Source of the DNA: Acinetobacter sp. ANC 4862
Lineage (GTDB): Bacteria; Pseudomonadota; Gammaproteobacteria; Pseudomonadales; Moraxellaceae
Assembly (NCBI RefSeq): GCF_004336635.1
Contig: NZ_SJXH01000008.1
Location: 45,720 to 109,719 of the forward strand
Direction of reading: 5' to 3'
Length of the DNA stretch: 64,000 bases
A program made the translations under genes and the position numbers. Below the pieces are notes generated by a model, which did not search any database, was not told where the DNA came from, and worked only from the letters and a program-made list of their open reading frames with translations. Below, one piece after another: positions 38,255-46,473 of this stretch. Positions within the stretch are counted from its first letter, which is position 1. Each line of letters starts with the position of its first letter.

Positions 38255-39121
38255 ATGAGTTTTGATCGTAATACAAAAATTGCATTTTTAGGCATGGGAC
38301 TGATGGGCAGCCGTATGGCCACCCGACTGATTCAAGCCGGTTTTGAAGTCGCGATCTGGAACCGCACAGCATCCGCCTGTGATGTACTGATTGATATGGG
38401 CGCGACTGCCTTAGACGTGCAAGACATTGGACAATATCCTGTTATTTTGACCTGTCTGGCAGATGATGCCGCAGTGCAAGCGGTCTACGATCAAATTCAG
38501 AACCAGTTACAAGCAGGACAAGTGATTGTGGATTTCTCAAGTTTATCTGTGGATAAAACCAAGACCTTGGCACAACAAGCCCAAACTCGCCAAGTACAGT
38601 GGATTGATTCCCCGGTTTCGGGTGGAACAGCGGGTGCTGAACAGGGAACCTTGGTGATTTTTGCTGGTGGTGACCTGCAAACCATCCAAGATTTATCGCT
38701 GATTTATAATGTACTTTCACAACGTGTCACTCGTATGGGTGAAACTGGCACCGGACAAGCAACCAAAATTTGCAATCAACTGATTGTGGCTGCCAACAGT
38801 ACTTTAATTGCTGAAGCTGTCGCATTGGCTGCTCAAGCAGGCGTTGATACCACTTTACTCGCCCCTGCGCTTGCCGGTGGTTTTGCCGACTCGAAACCTT
38901 TCCAGATTTTAACCCCGCGTATGGCGACCCATACTTTTGAACCAGTGCAATGGAAAGTTCAAACCTTGTCCAAAGACTTAAATAATGCAGTCCAGCTGGC
39001 TGAACAATTTAATTTAAATATTCCTGTTGCAAAACAAGCACTATCACAATTGAAAACCCACCAAAATAAAGGCTATGCTGAAGCTGATCTTGCCACTGTG
39101 ATTCAACAGGTTGAATCTTAA
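38255..39121 (+). CDS. 3-hydroxyisobutyrate/tartronate-semialdehyde reductase-like NAD(P) enzyme
   Basis: The protein has 288 residues of the beta-hydroxyacid dehydrogenase family. The Rossmann motif is IAFLGMGLMGSRMATRL, the substrate loop is DSPVSGGTAGAEQGTLVI, and the catalytic Lys is in GTGQATKICNQLIVAAN. The C-terminal helical domain ends LNIPVAKQALSQL. It could be a GlxR/GarR-type tartronate semialdehyde reductase or MmsB-like. The adjacent hydroxypyruvate-isomerase-like gene favours the former, because hyi and glxR are neighbours in glyoxylate metabolism operons. The start is ATG 38255 (MSFDRNTKIAFLG) rather than the upstream TTG-type start at 38237. Confidence 0.8.
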   Translation: MSFDRNTKIAFLGMGLMGSRMATRLIQAGFEVAIWNRTASACDVLIDMGATALDVQDIGQYPVILTCLADDAAVQAVYDQIQNQLQAGQVIVDFSSLSVDKTKTLAQQAQTRQVQWIDSPVSGGTAGAEQGTLVIFAGGDLQTIQDLSLIYNVLSQRVTRMGETGTGQATKICNQLIVAANSTLIAEAVALAAQAGVDTTLLAPALAGGFADSKPFQILTPRMATHTFEPVQWKVQTLSKDLNNAVQLAEQFNLNIPVAKQALSQLKTHQNKGYAEADLATVIQQVES

Positions 39122-39155
39122 GCATCTCATTTTCTAACAAGCAAGGAGTAAGGGC

Positions 39156-39950
39156 ATGATTAAGCTGGCTGTAAATTTATCGATGATTTTTACTGAAGTG
39201 CCTTTGATTGAGCGCTTTGCTCTAGCGCGTGCACAGGGTTTTCAGCATGTGGAAATTCAGTTTCCCTATGAACTCAGCATTGAACAAATTCAAACCCAGC
39301 TGACCATTCATGACTTAACTCTTTGCCTGATCAATGTACCTGCGGGTGATTTAATGCAAGGTGGTAATGGTCTTGCCGGTGTCCCGGGGATGGAACTTGA
39401 ATTTCATCGCGGTCTAGAAAAAGCCATTCAATATGCCACAGCATTAAATGTGCCGAGTGTGAACATTTTAGCGGGCAAGCAACCAGTCGATGCAGATCTA
39501 CTGCCTTGCTTAAATACCTTGGCAAAAAATTTGAAACTTGCCTGCTCTATGCTGAGCGAACATCAGATTCAGCCGGTGTTTGAAATGATTAATGGCACAG
39601 ATATGCCGCGCTTTCTGGTTCAGAACATTGCTCAAGCACAAGAAATGCTTGAAGCCGTGCAAAACCCTGCCCTGAAAATGCAATATGACTGTTATCACAT
39701 GGCGATGATGGGTGAAGATATATTTGAAGCCTTAAAAGAAAATATTGACGATATTGGTCATATTCAATTTGCTGACTGCCCGGGACGCCATGAACCCGAT
39801 ACTGCACAAATCAATTTTGCAGAGATATTTCAATGGCTTAATCAAAGTGCATATACAGGCTATACAGCCGCAGAATATCGCCCACAGGCGCACTCCAAGC
39901 ATTCTTTTGCATGGAAAGATAAATATTTTGTAAAAAATCCGCAAAGTTAA
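39156..39950 (+). CDS. Hydroxypyruvate isomerase-like TIM-barrel protein
   Basis: The protein has 264 residues of the AP-endonuclease-2/xylose-isomerase-like fold. Family features are KLAVNLSMIFTEVPLIERF, GFQHVEIQFPYE, LCLINVPAGDL, VFEMIN with a metal Glu, MQYDCYHMAMMGED with metal Asp/His, HIQFADCPGRHEPD and YTGYTAAEYRP with the second Glu. This is the Hyi group, which interconverts hydroxypyruvate and tartronate semialdehyde. AAGGAG lies before the ATG. It follows the reductase-like gene by 34 bp and probably forms a two-enzyme unit with it. A glyoxylate carboligase gene is not in view. Confidence 0.8.
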   Translation: MIKLAVNLSMIFTEVPLIERFALARAQGFQHVEIQFPYELSIEQIQTQLTIHDLTLCLINVPAGDLMQGGNGLAGVPGMELEFHRGLEKAIQYATALNVPSVNILAGKQPVDADLLPCLNTLAKNLKLACSMLSEHQIQPVFEMINGTDMPRFLVQNIAQAQEMLEAVQNPALKMQYDCYHMAMMGEDIFEALKENIDDIGHIQFADCPGRHEPDTAQINFAEIFQWLNQSAYTGYTAAEYRPQAHSKHSFAWKDKYFVKNPQS

Positions 39951-40027
39951 ATTATGAACAGAATTGAAATTTGGCACTAAAACCGCTATATTACACGATG
40001 AGTTATTGTCCGGAAATAAAACCCTTT

Positions 40028-40426
40028 ATGAATTTAGAACCATCGCCCAGCGCTTCTAATTCTCTCGATCTAGCAATGAATTCTCAAGCTAAAGATGTAC
40101 AAGCTTGCTTAAAAGTTGTACATGAAGCCCTATCAGATGTAAAAGCAAAAGATATTCTTGAACTTGATGTTAGCGCGATTAGCAATGTAGCAGACTATAT
40201 GGTCATTGCTAGCGGTACATCAACCCGTCACATTAAAGCCCTCGCAGATAATGTTGCTGAAGAAGCACGTAAAGCGGGTTTCCGCCCGATCGGCGTTGAA
40301 GGTGAACGTGATGCGGAATGGATCTTAATCGATCTTGGTTTTGTGGTTGTCCACGTTATGCTTCCAACAGCGCGTAAATTTTACGACCTTGAAAGCTTAT
40401 GGCGTGCTACTCCAGAATCTGCTTAA
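40028..40426 (+). CDS. rsfS: Ribosomal silencing factor RsfS
   Basis: This is a small soluble protein of 132 residues from the ATG at 40028; an ATG at 40076 would give 116 residues. The conserved core includes AKDILELDVSAISNVADYMVIASG, TSTRHIKALADNV and RPIGVEGERDAEWILIDLG, then VVVHVMLPTARKFYDLESLW. It binds uL14 on the 50S subunit and blocks subunit joining in starvation. The 16 residues before 40076 are rich in Ser and Asn and may not be translated. A longer frame beginning at 39971 is rejected. Confidence 0.93.
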   Translation: MNLEPSPSASNSLDLAMNSQAKDVQACLKVVHEALSDVKAKDILELDVSAISNVADYMVIASGTSTRHIKALADNVAEEARKAGFRPIGVEGERDAEWILIDLGFVVVHVMLPTARKFYDLESLWRATPESA

Positions 40427-40434
40427 AGCAAGAA

Positions 40435-40461
40435 AAAGCGACCATAAGGTCGCTTTTTTAT
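40435..40461 (+). terminator. Terminator of rsfS
   Basis: An 11-bp stem AAAAAGCGACC/GGTCGCTTTTT with loop ATAA and T run, starting 8 bp after the stop codon. Confidence 0.9.
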
Positions 40462-40624
40462 TTCTTAACCCTACATCATCAGATCAATCATTGGCACGCC
40501 CTCCTTCCTGAATGGCTCACAACTGTCCCGATTATTCTAGGTTAATGCCCAAGCTCATCGGAAATTTTAACACTATGATGAGGTAGTGAGACCTCCAATG
40601 GAAGCGTCTTGTGGACTGTACTTA
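40462..40624. other. Gene-free DNA of unusual composition
   Basis: No frame was recognised. The base mix is visibly richer in G and C than normal intergenic DNA here. Together with the following gene and 40907-41210 it looks like one imported patch. Confidence 0.35.
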
Positions 40625-40906
40625 CTACTTCTTCCCGAGCGCAGCAGCCATAAGTGGACCGACTTGCTCGTCAGTTAAAATAGGGTAAACTTCCATAGCA
40701 AGAAGGTCGTTCCACTCTAGCGCCCACTGTTGTATCAACAATGCATCGTACGCTTCAACGACTGCAAAGCCAGATTGCTGTGCTATAGCAAACCATCTTC
40801 CCAGCATTTTTACTCCTTCAGGCGGTTTTCCTCCCGTCTTCAGAAAGCGCTCTATCGCTGCATTACGATTTGCCGGACCGGTTCTCCACTTGACAATAAA
40901 CAACAT
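40625..40906 (-). CDS. DUF3303-like small protein
   Basis: The protein has 93 residues. It begins MLFIVKWRTGPANRNAAIERFL, with GGKPPEGVKMLGRWFAI, GFAVVEAYDALLIQQWALEWND and MEVYPILTDEQ. This matches the DUF3303 domain, a ferredoxin-like fold of unknown function. AGAGGTGA precedes the ATG at a good distance. The gene is more GC-rich than its neighbours and stands alone, flanked by non-coding DNA, suggesting horizontal acquisition. The start codon and ribosome-binding site lie within an inverted repeat (see 40904-40945). Function is unknown. Confidence 0.7.
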   Translation of the reverse strand: MLFIVKWRTGPANRNAAIERFLKTGGKPPEGVKMLGRWFAIAQQSGFAVVEAYDALLIQQWALEWNDLLAMEVYPILTDEQVGPLMAAALGKK

Positions 40907-40945
40907 AAGTCACCTCTTTCAAATGATTGACACACCTGACTTATG
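40904..40945 (-). promoter_or_regulatory. Inverted repeat over the DUF3303-like start codon
   Basis: CATAAGTCA (40904-40912) pairs with TGACTTATG (40937-40945), nine perfect bases with 24 between. The left arm contains the ATG and overlaps the ribosome-binding site. It could form an mRNA hairpin limiting translation or be an operator. Confidence 0.4.
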
Positions 40946-41365
40946 ACCATGCGGGAGTGTGCGGATACGAAAATGTTGCTTGATTCATGCCGTTTACACT
41001 AGCGATGGGCCAGTTATCCCAACTTATGAACCCATGATATATAAGTCTAGCCTCGCGTTGGCGCTTATAGCTATGTTTCGGATGAAATACAAAATTCCAT
41101 ATTCGTGTATAAGAACACCGAACTGAGAACTAACCGCGCCTAACTACACTATACTACTGTTATATGGCACGGCACATTCACCGTATAACCAAAGCAGCAT
41201 AACCATTTTGACAACTTTTTTTCTTTATTTTGATTATATTTTGTGGATTAAATGTTGCATTTTCTATCACCATAAATAGCATCCCTGCACTTTAAATGAG
41301 ACCTACATAAACTCACATAAAAATAGGAAGTTATCTGGCATTTTTAATATAAGTTTTCGCCAAAC
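40946..41365. other. Gene-free stretch upstream of the DUF3303-like gene
   Basis: No recognisable gene was found. About 40946-41210 shares the atypical composition of the DUF3303-like gene. From about 41210 the DNA returns to the usual AT-rich style. A promoter for the minus-strand gene should lie in the first part; I could not assign boxes with confidence. Confidence 0.35.
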
Positions 41366-41390
41366 AAAAAACCACCCGAAGGTGGTTTTT
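41366..41390 (-). terminator. Terminator of the pnt operon
   Basis: Stem AAAAACCACC/GGTGGTTTTT with loop CGAA lies 23 bp after the pntB stop on the minus strand. Confidence 0.85.
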
Positions 41391-41412
41391 TATTATGATA
41401 CAAATTCGATGT

Positions 41413-42867
41413 TTAGTGACCGCCGCCATTAATCGCCTTGGTCATATCTTCAACTACTTTCTTGGCATCACCAAAGATCATCATGGTCTTCTCATTATAG
41501 AACAAGTCATTGTCCAGACCTGCATAACCTGTTGCCATTGAACGCTTGATCACCATGATGGTACGCGCCTTATGTGCTTCCAAAATCGGCATACCGTAAA
41601 TTGGTGACGTTGGATCATCTTTTGCCGCAGGATTAACCACGTCATTTGCACCAATCACTAAAACCACGTCAGTTGCAGGGAAATCTGTGTTGATTTCATC
41701 CATCTCCAGAATGTCGTCATACGCTACATCCGCTTCTGCAAGCAGTACATTCATATGACCCGGCATACGACCTGCCACTGGGTGAATCGCAAAACGGACT
41801 TTCACACCTTGCTCTTTCAGAATTTCACACAGTTCTTTTACTGCATTTTGTGCACGACCTTGCGCCATACCATAACCCGGTACAATCACAACGCTGTCCG
41901 CATTTGACATCAAGAAGCCGGCGTCATCCGCTGAACCAGAACGGTGGTTACGCTGAACTTTCTCACCATTATCTGTTGCTGCAACTGCTGTACCGCCCAT
42001 CGCACCACCAAACAAAACATTGATGATCGAACGGTTCATTGCTTTACACATAATGTAAGACAGAATCGCACCTGATGAACCCACCAGCGAGCCTGCAACA
42101 ATCAACATATTATTTTCTAAAGTGAAACCAATACCTGCTGCTGCCCAACCCGAGAATGAGTTCAATAGCGATACCACAACTGGCATATCACCGCCACCGA
42201 CTGGTGCAATCCATACCCAGCCAAATACCAGTGCCAGAGCTGTCATTGCCCAGAAAGCTTGCATATTGCCGGTTGAGAAGAACACGAAGCCAGACGCTAA
42301 CATCGCAAGGAAAATGATCGCTTGTACTGGTTTAACCCATGCACCTGAAATCGTTTTTGCCCATTTTTTTGCAGCCAATTTGCCATAAGCAAATACAGAG
42401 GCAGTGAAGGTAATCGCCCCCACAAAACAACCCACAAACAATTCAAATAAATGAACTTTGCTCATGTGTGCATGTTGAACACCTGCAGCAGTCAAAGCCG
42501 CTTCATTTTGTGTAAATAATGCAGTTAACTGGTTGTTATGCAGAATGGCAGCAATTGCAATTAAAACAGCCGCCAAACCGACCAATGAGTGCATCAGTGC
42601 AACAGTTTCAGGCATCTGCGTCATCGGAACAGTACGTGCACGTGCAATACCAACTACACCACCGAGTACCATTGCACCGATAATCATCCAGACCACAGGA
42701 TGTTCAGCCACAAAGAAAGTAGTAATCACAGCAATCGCCATCGCGATCATGCCGTAACGGTTACCTTTAATCGCGGTCTTAGGACCAGACAAACCACGAA
42801 GCGTTAAGATAAAAAGAACGGCGCCTACCAAGTAGAACCAATCCGCATAGTCTCGAATAAATTCCAT
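41413..42867 (-). CDS. pntB: NAD(P) transhydrogenase subunit beta
   Basis: The protein has 484 residues. It has about eight N-terminal helices (domain II) and a C-terminal NADP-binding domain III with VVIVPGYGMAQGRAQNAVKEL, GVKVRFAIHPVAGRMPGHMN, VVLVIGANDVVNPAAKDDPTS and GYAGLDNDLF. The complex couples proton entry to hydride transfer from NADH to NADP, supplying NADPH. Its ATG directly follows the stop of pntA2 with no spacer. Confidence 0.96.
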   Translation of the reverse strand: MEFIRDYADWFYLVGAVLFILTLRGLSGPKTAIKGNRYGMIAMAIAVITTFFVAEHPVVWMIIGAMVLGGVVGIARARTVPMTQMPETVALMHSLVGLAAVLIAIAAILHNNQLTALFTQNEAALTAAGVQHAHMSKVHLFELFVGCFVGAITFTASVFAYGKLAAKKWAKTISGAWVKPVQAIIFLAMLASGFVFFSTGNMQAFWAMTALALVFGWVWIAPVGGGDMPVVVSLLNSFSGWAAAGIGFTLENNMLIVAGSLVGSSGAILSYIMCKAMNRSIINVLFGGAMGGTAVAATDNGEKVQRNHRSGSADDAGFLMSNADSVVIVPGYGMAQGRAQNAVKELCEILKEQGVKVRFAIHPVAGRMPGHMNVLLAEADVAYDDILEMDEINTDFPATDVVLVIGANDVVNPAAKDDPTSPIYGMPILEAHKARTIMVIKRSMATGYAGLDNDLFYNEKTMMIFGDAKKVVEDMTKAINGGGH

Positions 42868-43194
42868 TTATGAACCCTCTTTTTTCTTTTGCTTCGGCTT
42901 AAACATTTCAAGCATACGTGCAGTCACGGCAAAGCCACCGAAAATGTTGATACTTGCCAAGAACACAGCGATAGCACCCAAAATGCTCACAATGTTCACG
43001 CTTTGGAAAGCCACGTTGGCCTCTACCCCAATTACCGGCAAACCTACAGTTTGAATCATTGCACCCACCACAATAATGGAAGACAGTGCATTGGTGACAG
43101 CCATAAGCGGTGTGTGTAAAGCGGGTGTTACGCCCCAAACCACGTAGTAACCTACGAAGATGGCAAGGACGAAAATTGTAATCGTTTCAACCAT
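42868..43194 (-). CDS. pntA2: NAD(P) transhydrogenase alpha subunit, membrane part
   Basis: The 108-residue protein is made of about three helices: [41 protein letters not shown] and [30 protein letters not shown]. The last segment with [10 protein letters not shown] is the family signature. In this organism the alpha subunit is split into a soluble NAD-binding part (pntA1) and this membrane part, as in Rhodospirillum and other Acinetobacter. It lies between pntA1 (11-bp gap) and pntB. Confidence 0.94.
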   Translation of the reverse strand: MVETITIFVLAIFVGYYVVWGVTPALHTPLMAVTNALSSIIVVGAMIQTVGLPVIGVEANVAFQSVNIVSILGAIAVFLASINIFGGFAVTARMLEMFKPKQKKKEGS

Positions 43195-43205
43195 GATCTA
43201 TCTCC

Positions 43206-44333
43206 TTAACCACGCTTTAACAGCACTTGGCCGCCATGAGCGACGAGTAGCGCTTTTTGAATTTCTTCTTCTGGATTAATGACAAAGTTCTTGTCTTGAT
43301 CAAAAAGAGTTTCCAGGAAATTGAAAACATTACGTGCATACAATGCCGAAGCTTCAGTCGCTACTGTTGCCGGGATATTTGGAATGCCTAAAATGGTCAC
43401 GCCATTATCGGTCACGACATTTTCGCCGCACTTAGAACCTTCAACGTTACCGCCTGATTCAACCGCCATATCAAGGATGATTGAACCTGGTTTCATTTTG
43501 GCAACCGTTTCAGCACGAATTAAACGTGGTGCATCACGGCCTGGTAACAGTGCAGTGGTAATCACGATGTCTGCATTGGAAACCGCTTTATCGACAATCG
43601 CTGCCTGGTCTTTGATGTATTGCTCACCTGGCATCCATCCATAACCGTTTTTAGCAGCATCGGCAGCTTTCTGCTTTTCTTCATCAGACATTGGCACGTC
43701 TAGCCATTTACCACCTAAAGACTCAACCTGATCTCGAGCTGTTGGACGTAAATCGGTTGCTTCAACTACAGCACCTAAACGTTTTGCCGTTGCAATTGCT
43801 TGTAAACCTGCAACACCTACCCCCATGATGACTACACGGGCAGGTTTAACCGTACCTGCAGCAGTCATCAGCATTGGGAACATGCGTTGGTATTCTGCCG
43901 CAGCCAAAAGCACCGATTTATAACCAGCCAAGTTGGCTTGCGAAGACAATACATCCATATTCTGTGCGCGGGAAAGCGTACGGGGTAAAAGCTCTAAAGC
44001 AAATGCAGACACCTGCGCGGATGCAAATTGGTCAAGTTCAGTATTGCGGTACGGATCAAACATCGCAATAACTGCGGTGTTTGGAGCAAGTTTTTGAATT
44101 TCGTCACCTTTAGGCGCACGAACTTTCAAAATAATCTGACTGCCGGTATAGGCATCATCCGTAATTTTGGCACCGACTTGTTCATATGCACTGTCAATAT
44201 AAGCAGCTTTAACACCTGCTCTACGTTCAATGACCACTGTATGACCAACACTGATCAACTTCTTTACTGTTTCTGGCGTTGCTGCCACGCGATTTTCACC
44301 GACAACAGTTTCGGTTGGGATTCCGATCTGCAT
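43206..44333 (-). CDS. pntA1: NAD(P) transhydrogenase alpha subunit, NAD-binding part
   Basis: This 375-residue soluble domain I related to alanine dehydrogenase starts MQIGIPTETVVGENRVAATPETV. The NAD site is RVVIMGVGVAGLQAIATAKRLGAVVEATD. Other markers are DVLSSQANLAGYKSVL and DIVITTALLPGRDAPRLI. The C-terminus KALLVAHGGQVLLKRG stops before the membrane helices, which are encoded by the next gene. It is the first gene of the operon. A perfect dyad lies 31 bp upstream of its ATG. Confidence 0.95.
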   Translation of the reverse strand: MQIGIPTETVVGENRVAATPETVKKLISVGHTVVIERRAGVKAAYIDSAYEQVGAKITDDAYTGSQIILKVRAPKGDEIQKLAPNTAVIAMFDPYRNTELDQFASAQVSAFALELLPRTLSRAQNMDVLSSQANLAGYKSVLLAAAEYQRMFPMLMTAAGTVKPARVVIMGVGVAGLQAIATAKRLGAVVEATDLRPTARDQVESLGGKWLDVPMSDEEKQKAADAAKNGYGWMPGEQYIKDQAAIVDKAVSNADIVITTALLPGRDAPRLIRAETVAKMKPGSIILDMAVESGGNVEGSKCGENVVTDNGVTILGIPNIPATVATEASALYARNVFNFLETLFDQDKNFVINPEEEIQKALLVAHGGQVLLKRG

Positions 44334-44363
44334 GAGCCTTCCTCAAGCTAATTTTTCTTAAGT

Positions 44364-44386
44364 AAACATTGCGGTTAGCAATGTTT
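44364..44386 (-). promoter_or_regulatory. Perfect 9-bp dyad upstream of pntA1
   Basis: AAACATTGC (44364-44372) and GCAATGTTT (44378-44386) are exact inverted repeats around five bases, ending 31 bp before the pntA1 ATG. It has no U tail directly after it. It could be a repressor or activator site, or a leader hairpin controlling the transhydrogenase operon. Confidence 0.45.
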
Positions 44387-45320
44387 CCCCCTAGATGCAT
44401 TTTTGTTGAATTTTTGGATTCTAATTGAACTTTTTTAAATTACCACCCAATATTTATTTAATAAATACCCATATTTTGAACTGATGATTCATAAAAATAA
44501 TCATACGATATAGCATTTATTGGTTTCGCTTTAATTAAAATTGTTTTTATCCGCTTAAATGTCATTGCAACACTTTTTAATTTTTTATATTTAAGCGCTG
44601 AGGGTGATTTTTTAGCAGGATTTAAAAAATTTGAATTGATCATTCTGACAATTCTAGCTTTTAGCATAAATAAAACACTAACTTAAAGATGCCCCGATTT
44701 AGGGCTAAAATAACCTATTTAATCGCTACTTTTAATTAGATTGACTAAAGTGACATTATAAGCAGACTGATTCAGCAGAAAATTTGTCCGTTTTTTAAAA
44801 GCCCATTTCTAAAAATAAGCGGCAAAGTAAATAGTATCGGATCTCTATTGTTCCCAATTTCAATTGTTATTTTTATCCACCCAATCTTATTCACCCTAAG
44901 TCGACTGAGGTCAAAAAAATAGTTAAATTTTTTTTGCTGACCATTTCGCTTGATGATGATTTGATCGTGCTTCTACCTAATCGACCGTTTTTCGCACCAA
45001 ATTAGGGCAAATATCAAGCATTCACATTAATATCACTATTTTTTACTGCTTAAGACCATCATTTTTGACATTTTATCTTTTTTTTCTACTGCACATTCAC
45101 TTCCATTATCCAATATTTGAAAAGATTCTCCATTCACTTAAAACTTATTTTTATTTTAGCGTCCCTTTCTTGAAATAAATGAAACTCATAAAAAGGGATT
45201 CATTCCGAATAGGAATCTTAAGCATCATATTTTTGCATTTCACCTCCTCAACTAAAAACTTTATAATTCAAATTTATATACTTTCTCTTTCATACTCAAA
45301 GTACGCCCCAAGTAGGTAAA
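44387..45320. other. Long AT-rich intergenic region without a convincing gene
   Basis: About 930 bp lie between divergent pntA1 and the EamA gene. The only frame of length (44458-44667, minus) encodes a basic, Lys-rich 69-residue peptide with no recognisable domain, no clear ribosome-binding site and composition expected of chance. The stretch 44690-45300 is T-rich with several poly-T/poly-A runs. A small RNA or decayed gene could hide here, but I see no terminator-bounded unit. Confidence 0.4.
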
Positions 45321-46247
45321 ATGAAACTGAGTCTAACAACAACACAATTAGGTTCATTGTTCGCTGTTTGTGCCGCTTTTTTATTTAGCACCAAAGCTAT
45401 TTTTATTAAACAAGCCTATGCCCTCTCCCCGCTGGTTGATGGCACCGTTCTCATGGCGCTAAGAATGGCCAGTGCATTGCCTTTTTTCCTTCTCATTTGC
45501 TGGTTAAATCGACATCAGAGTAAAAAAATTACCAGTCAAGACTGGGGCTTACTGATCTTTGCAGGCTTGATTGGTTATTATCTTGCAAGCTGGCTGGATT
45601 TCGCCGGACTGATGTATATCAGTGCCTCACTGGAACGGATTATTTTATTTTTATACCCGACGATGACGGTTCTGGCTTCAAGTGTGATCTATAAACAACG
45701 ATTAAGCTTTAAAAGTCTTTTTGCGATTTTGCTCAGTTATGGCGGTACAGTCATCGTGATGTTACAGGAACAGAGTAATGTTCCGCATCAAAGTAATTTC
45801 TGGTTGGGTGCGAGTTTGGTCTTTGCCAGTGCTGTGGCATTTGCAAGCTATCTGTTATTGACACCGCGCCTGATTCAGAAATTCGGTTCATGGAATTTCA
45901 CCGGTCTTGCGCTGAGTATTGCCTGTATCGGAACACTGAGCCATTATTTAATTGCAATCCCGAATCCGATTAGCTTACTCGCGCAGTTACCCAGTTCCGT
46001 AATCTGGTATGGGATTGGACTGGGCTTTATGGTCACGGTTTTACCAACCGTATTATTGATGCAAAGTATTGAGCGCTTAGGTGCTTCGCAATCTGCCATG
46101 ATTGCCTCGATTGGCCCTATTCTAACCATTATTTTGGCGACCTTTTTCTTGGGTGAAAAAATGAATGCGATTCAATGGTTCGGCTGTGCCTTGAATATTG
46201 TGGGGGTGATGATGATTACCTTATCGAAAAAGAAACTCGCTCACTAA
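45321..46247 (+). CDS. EamA/DMT-superfamily transporter
   Basis: The 308-residue membrane protein has about ten helices in two EamA repeats. The first contains FLFSTKAIFIKQAYAL and SASLERIILFLYPTMTVLASSVIYKQRLSF. The second contains ASYLLLTPRLIQKFGS and GASQSAMIASIGPILTIILATFFLGEKM. Members export amino acids, nucleotides or other metabolites; the substrate here is unknown. The C-terminal KKKLAH tail is cytoplasmic by the positive-inside rule. It appears to be a single-gene transcript. Confidence 0.85.
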   Translation: MKLSLTTTQLGSLFAVCAAFLFSTKAIFIKQAYALSPLVDGTVLMALRMASALPFFLLICWLNRHQSKKITSQDWGLLIFAGLIGYYLASWLDFAGLMYISASLERIILFLYPTMTVLASSVIYKQRLSFKSLFAILLSYGGTVIVMLQEQSNVPHQSNFWLGASLVFASAVAFASYLLLTPRLIQKFGSWNFTGLALSIACIGTLSHYLIAIPNPISLLAQLPSSVIWYGIGLGFMVTVLPTVLLMQSIERLGASQSAMIASIGPILTIILATFFLGEKMNAIQWFGCALNIVGVMMITLSKKKLAH

Positions 46248-46473
46248 GCTTATTCATTCAATTACTGTTAATACGGCCGTTTGATAAATTTTAATTAAAT
46301 AAACGTAGCTTCCGAACTGCATTCATTTTTAATTCAGAAAATTAATAGCATGGGAAATAACCGCCTTTACTTTTTTGTCGGCTAATTCCTGTCTCAGGTC
46401 TTGCTATACTCGGTCTGCTCATTGAAATGAAGCAACCGCTGATTGCCTGTAAAACATCAAGCAAGGGACTTTT

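Noticed and set aside
44458..44667. 69-codon minus-strand frame upstream of pntA1
   Set aside because: Lys/Ile/Asn-rich composition typical of chance frames in AT-rich DNA, with no clear ribosome-binding site.
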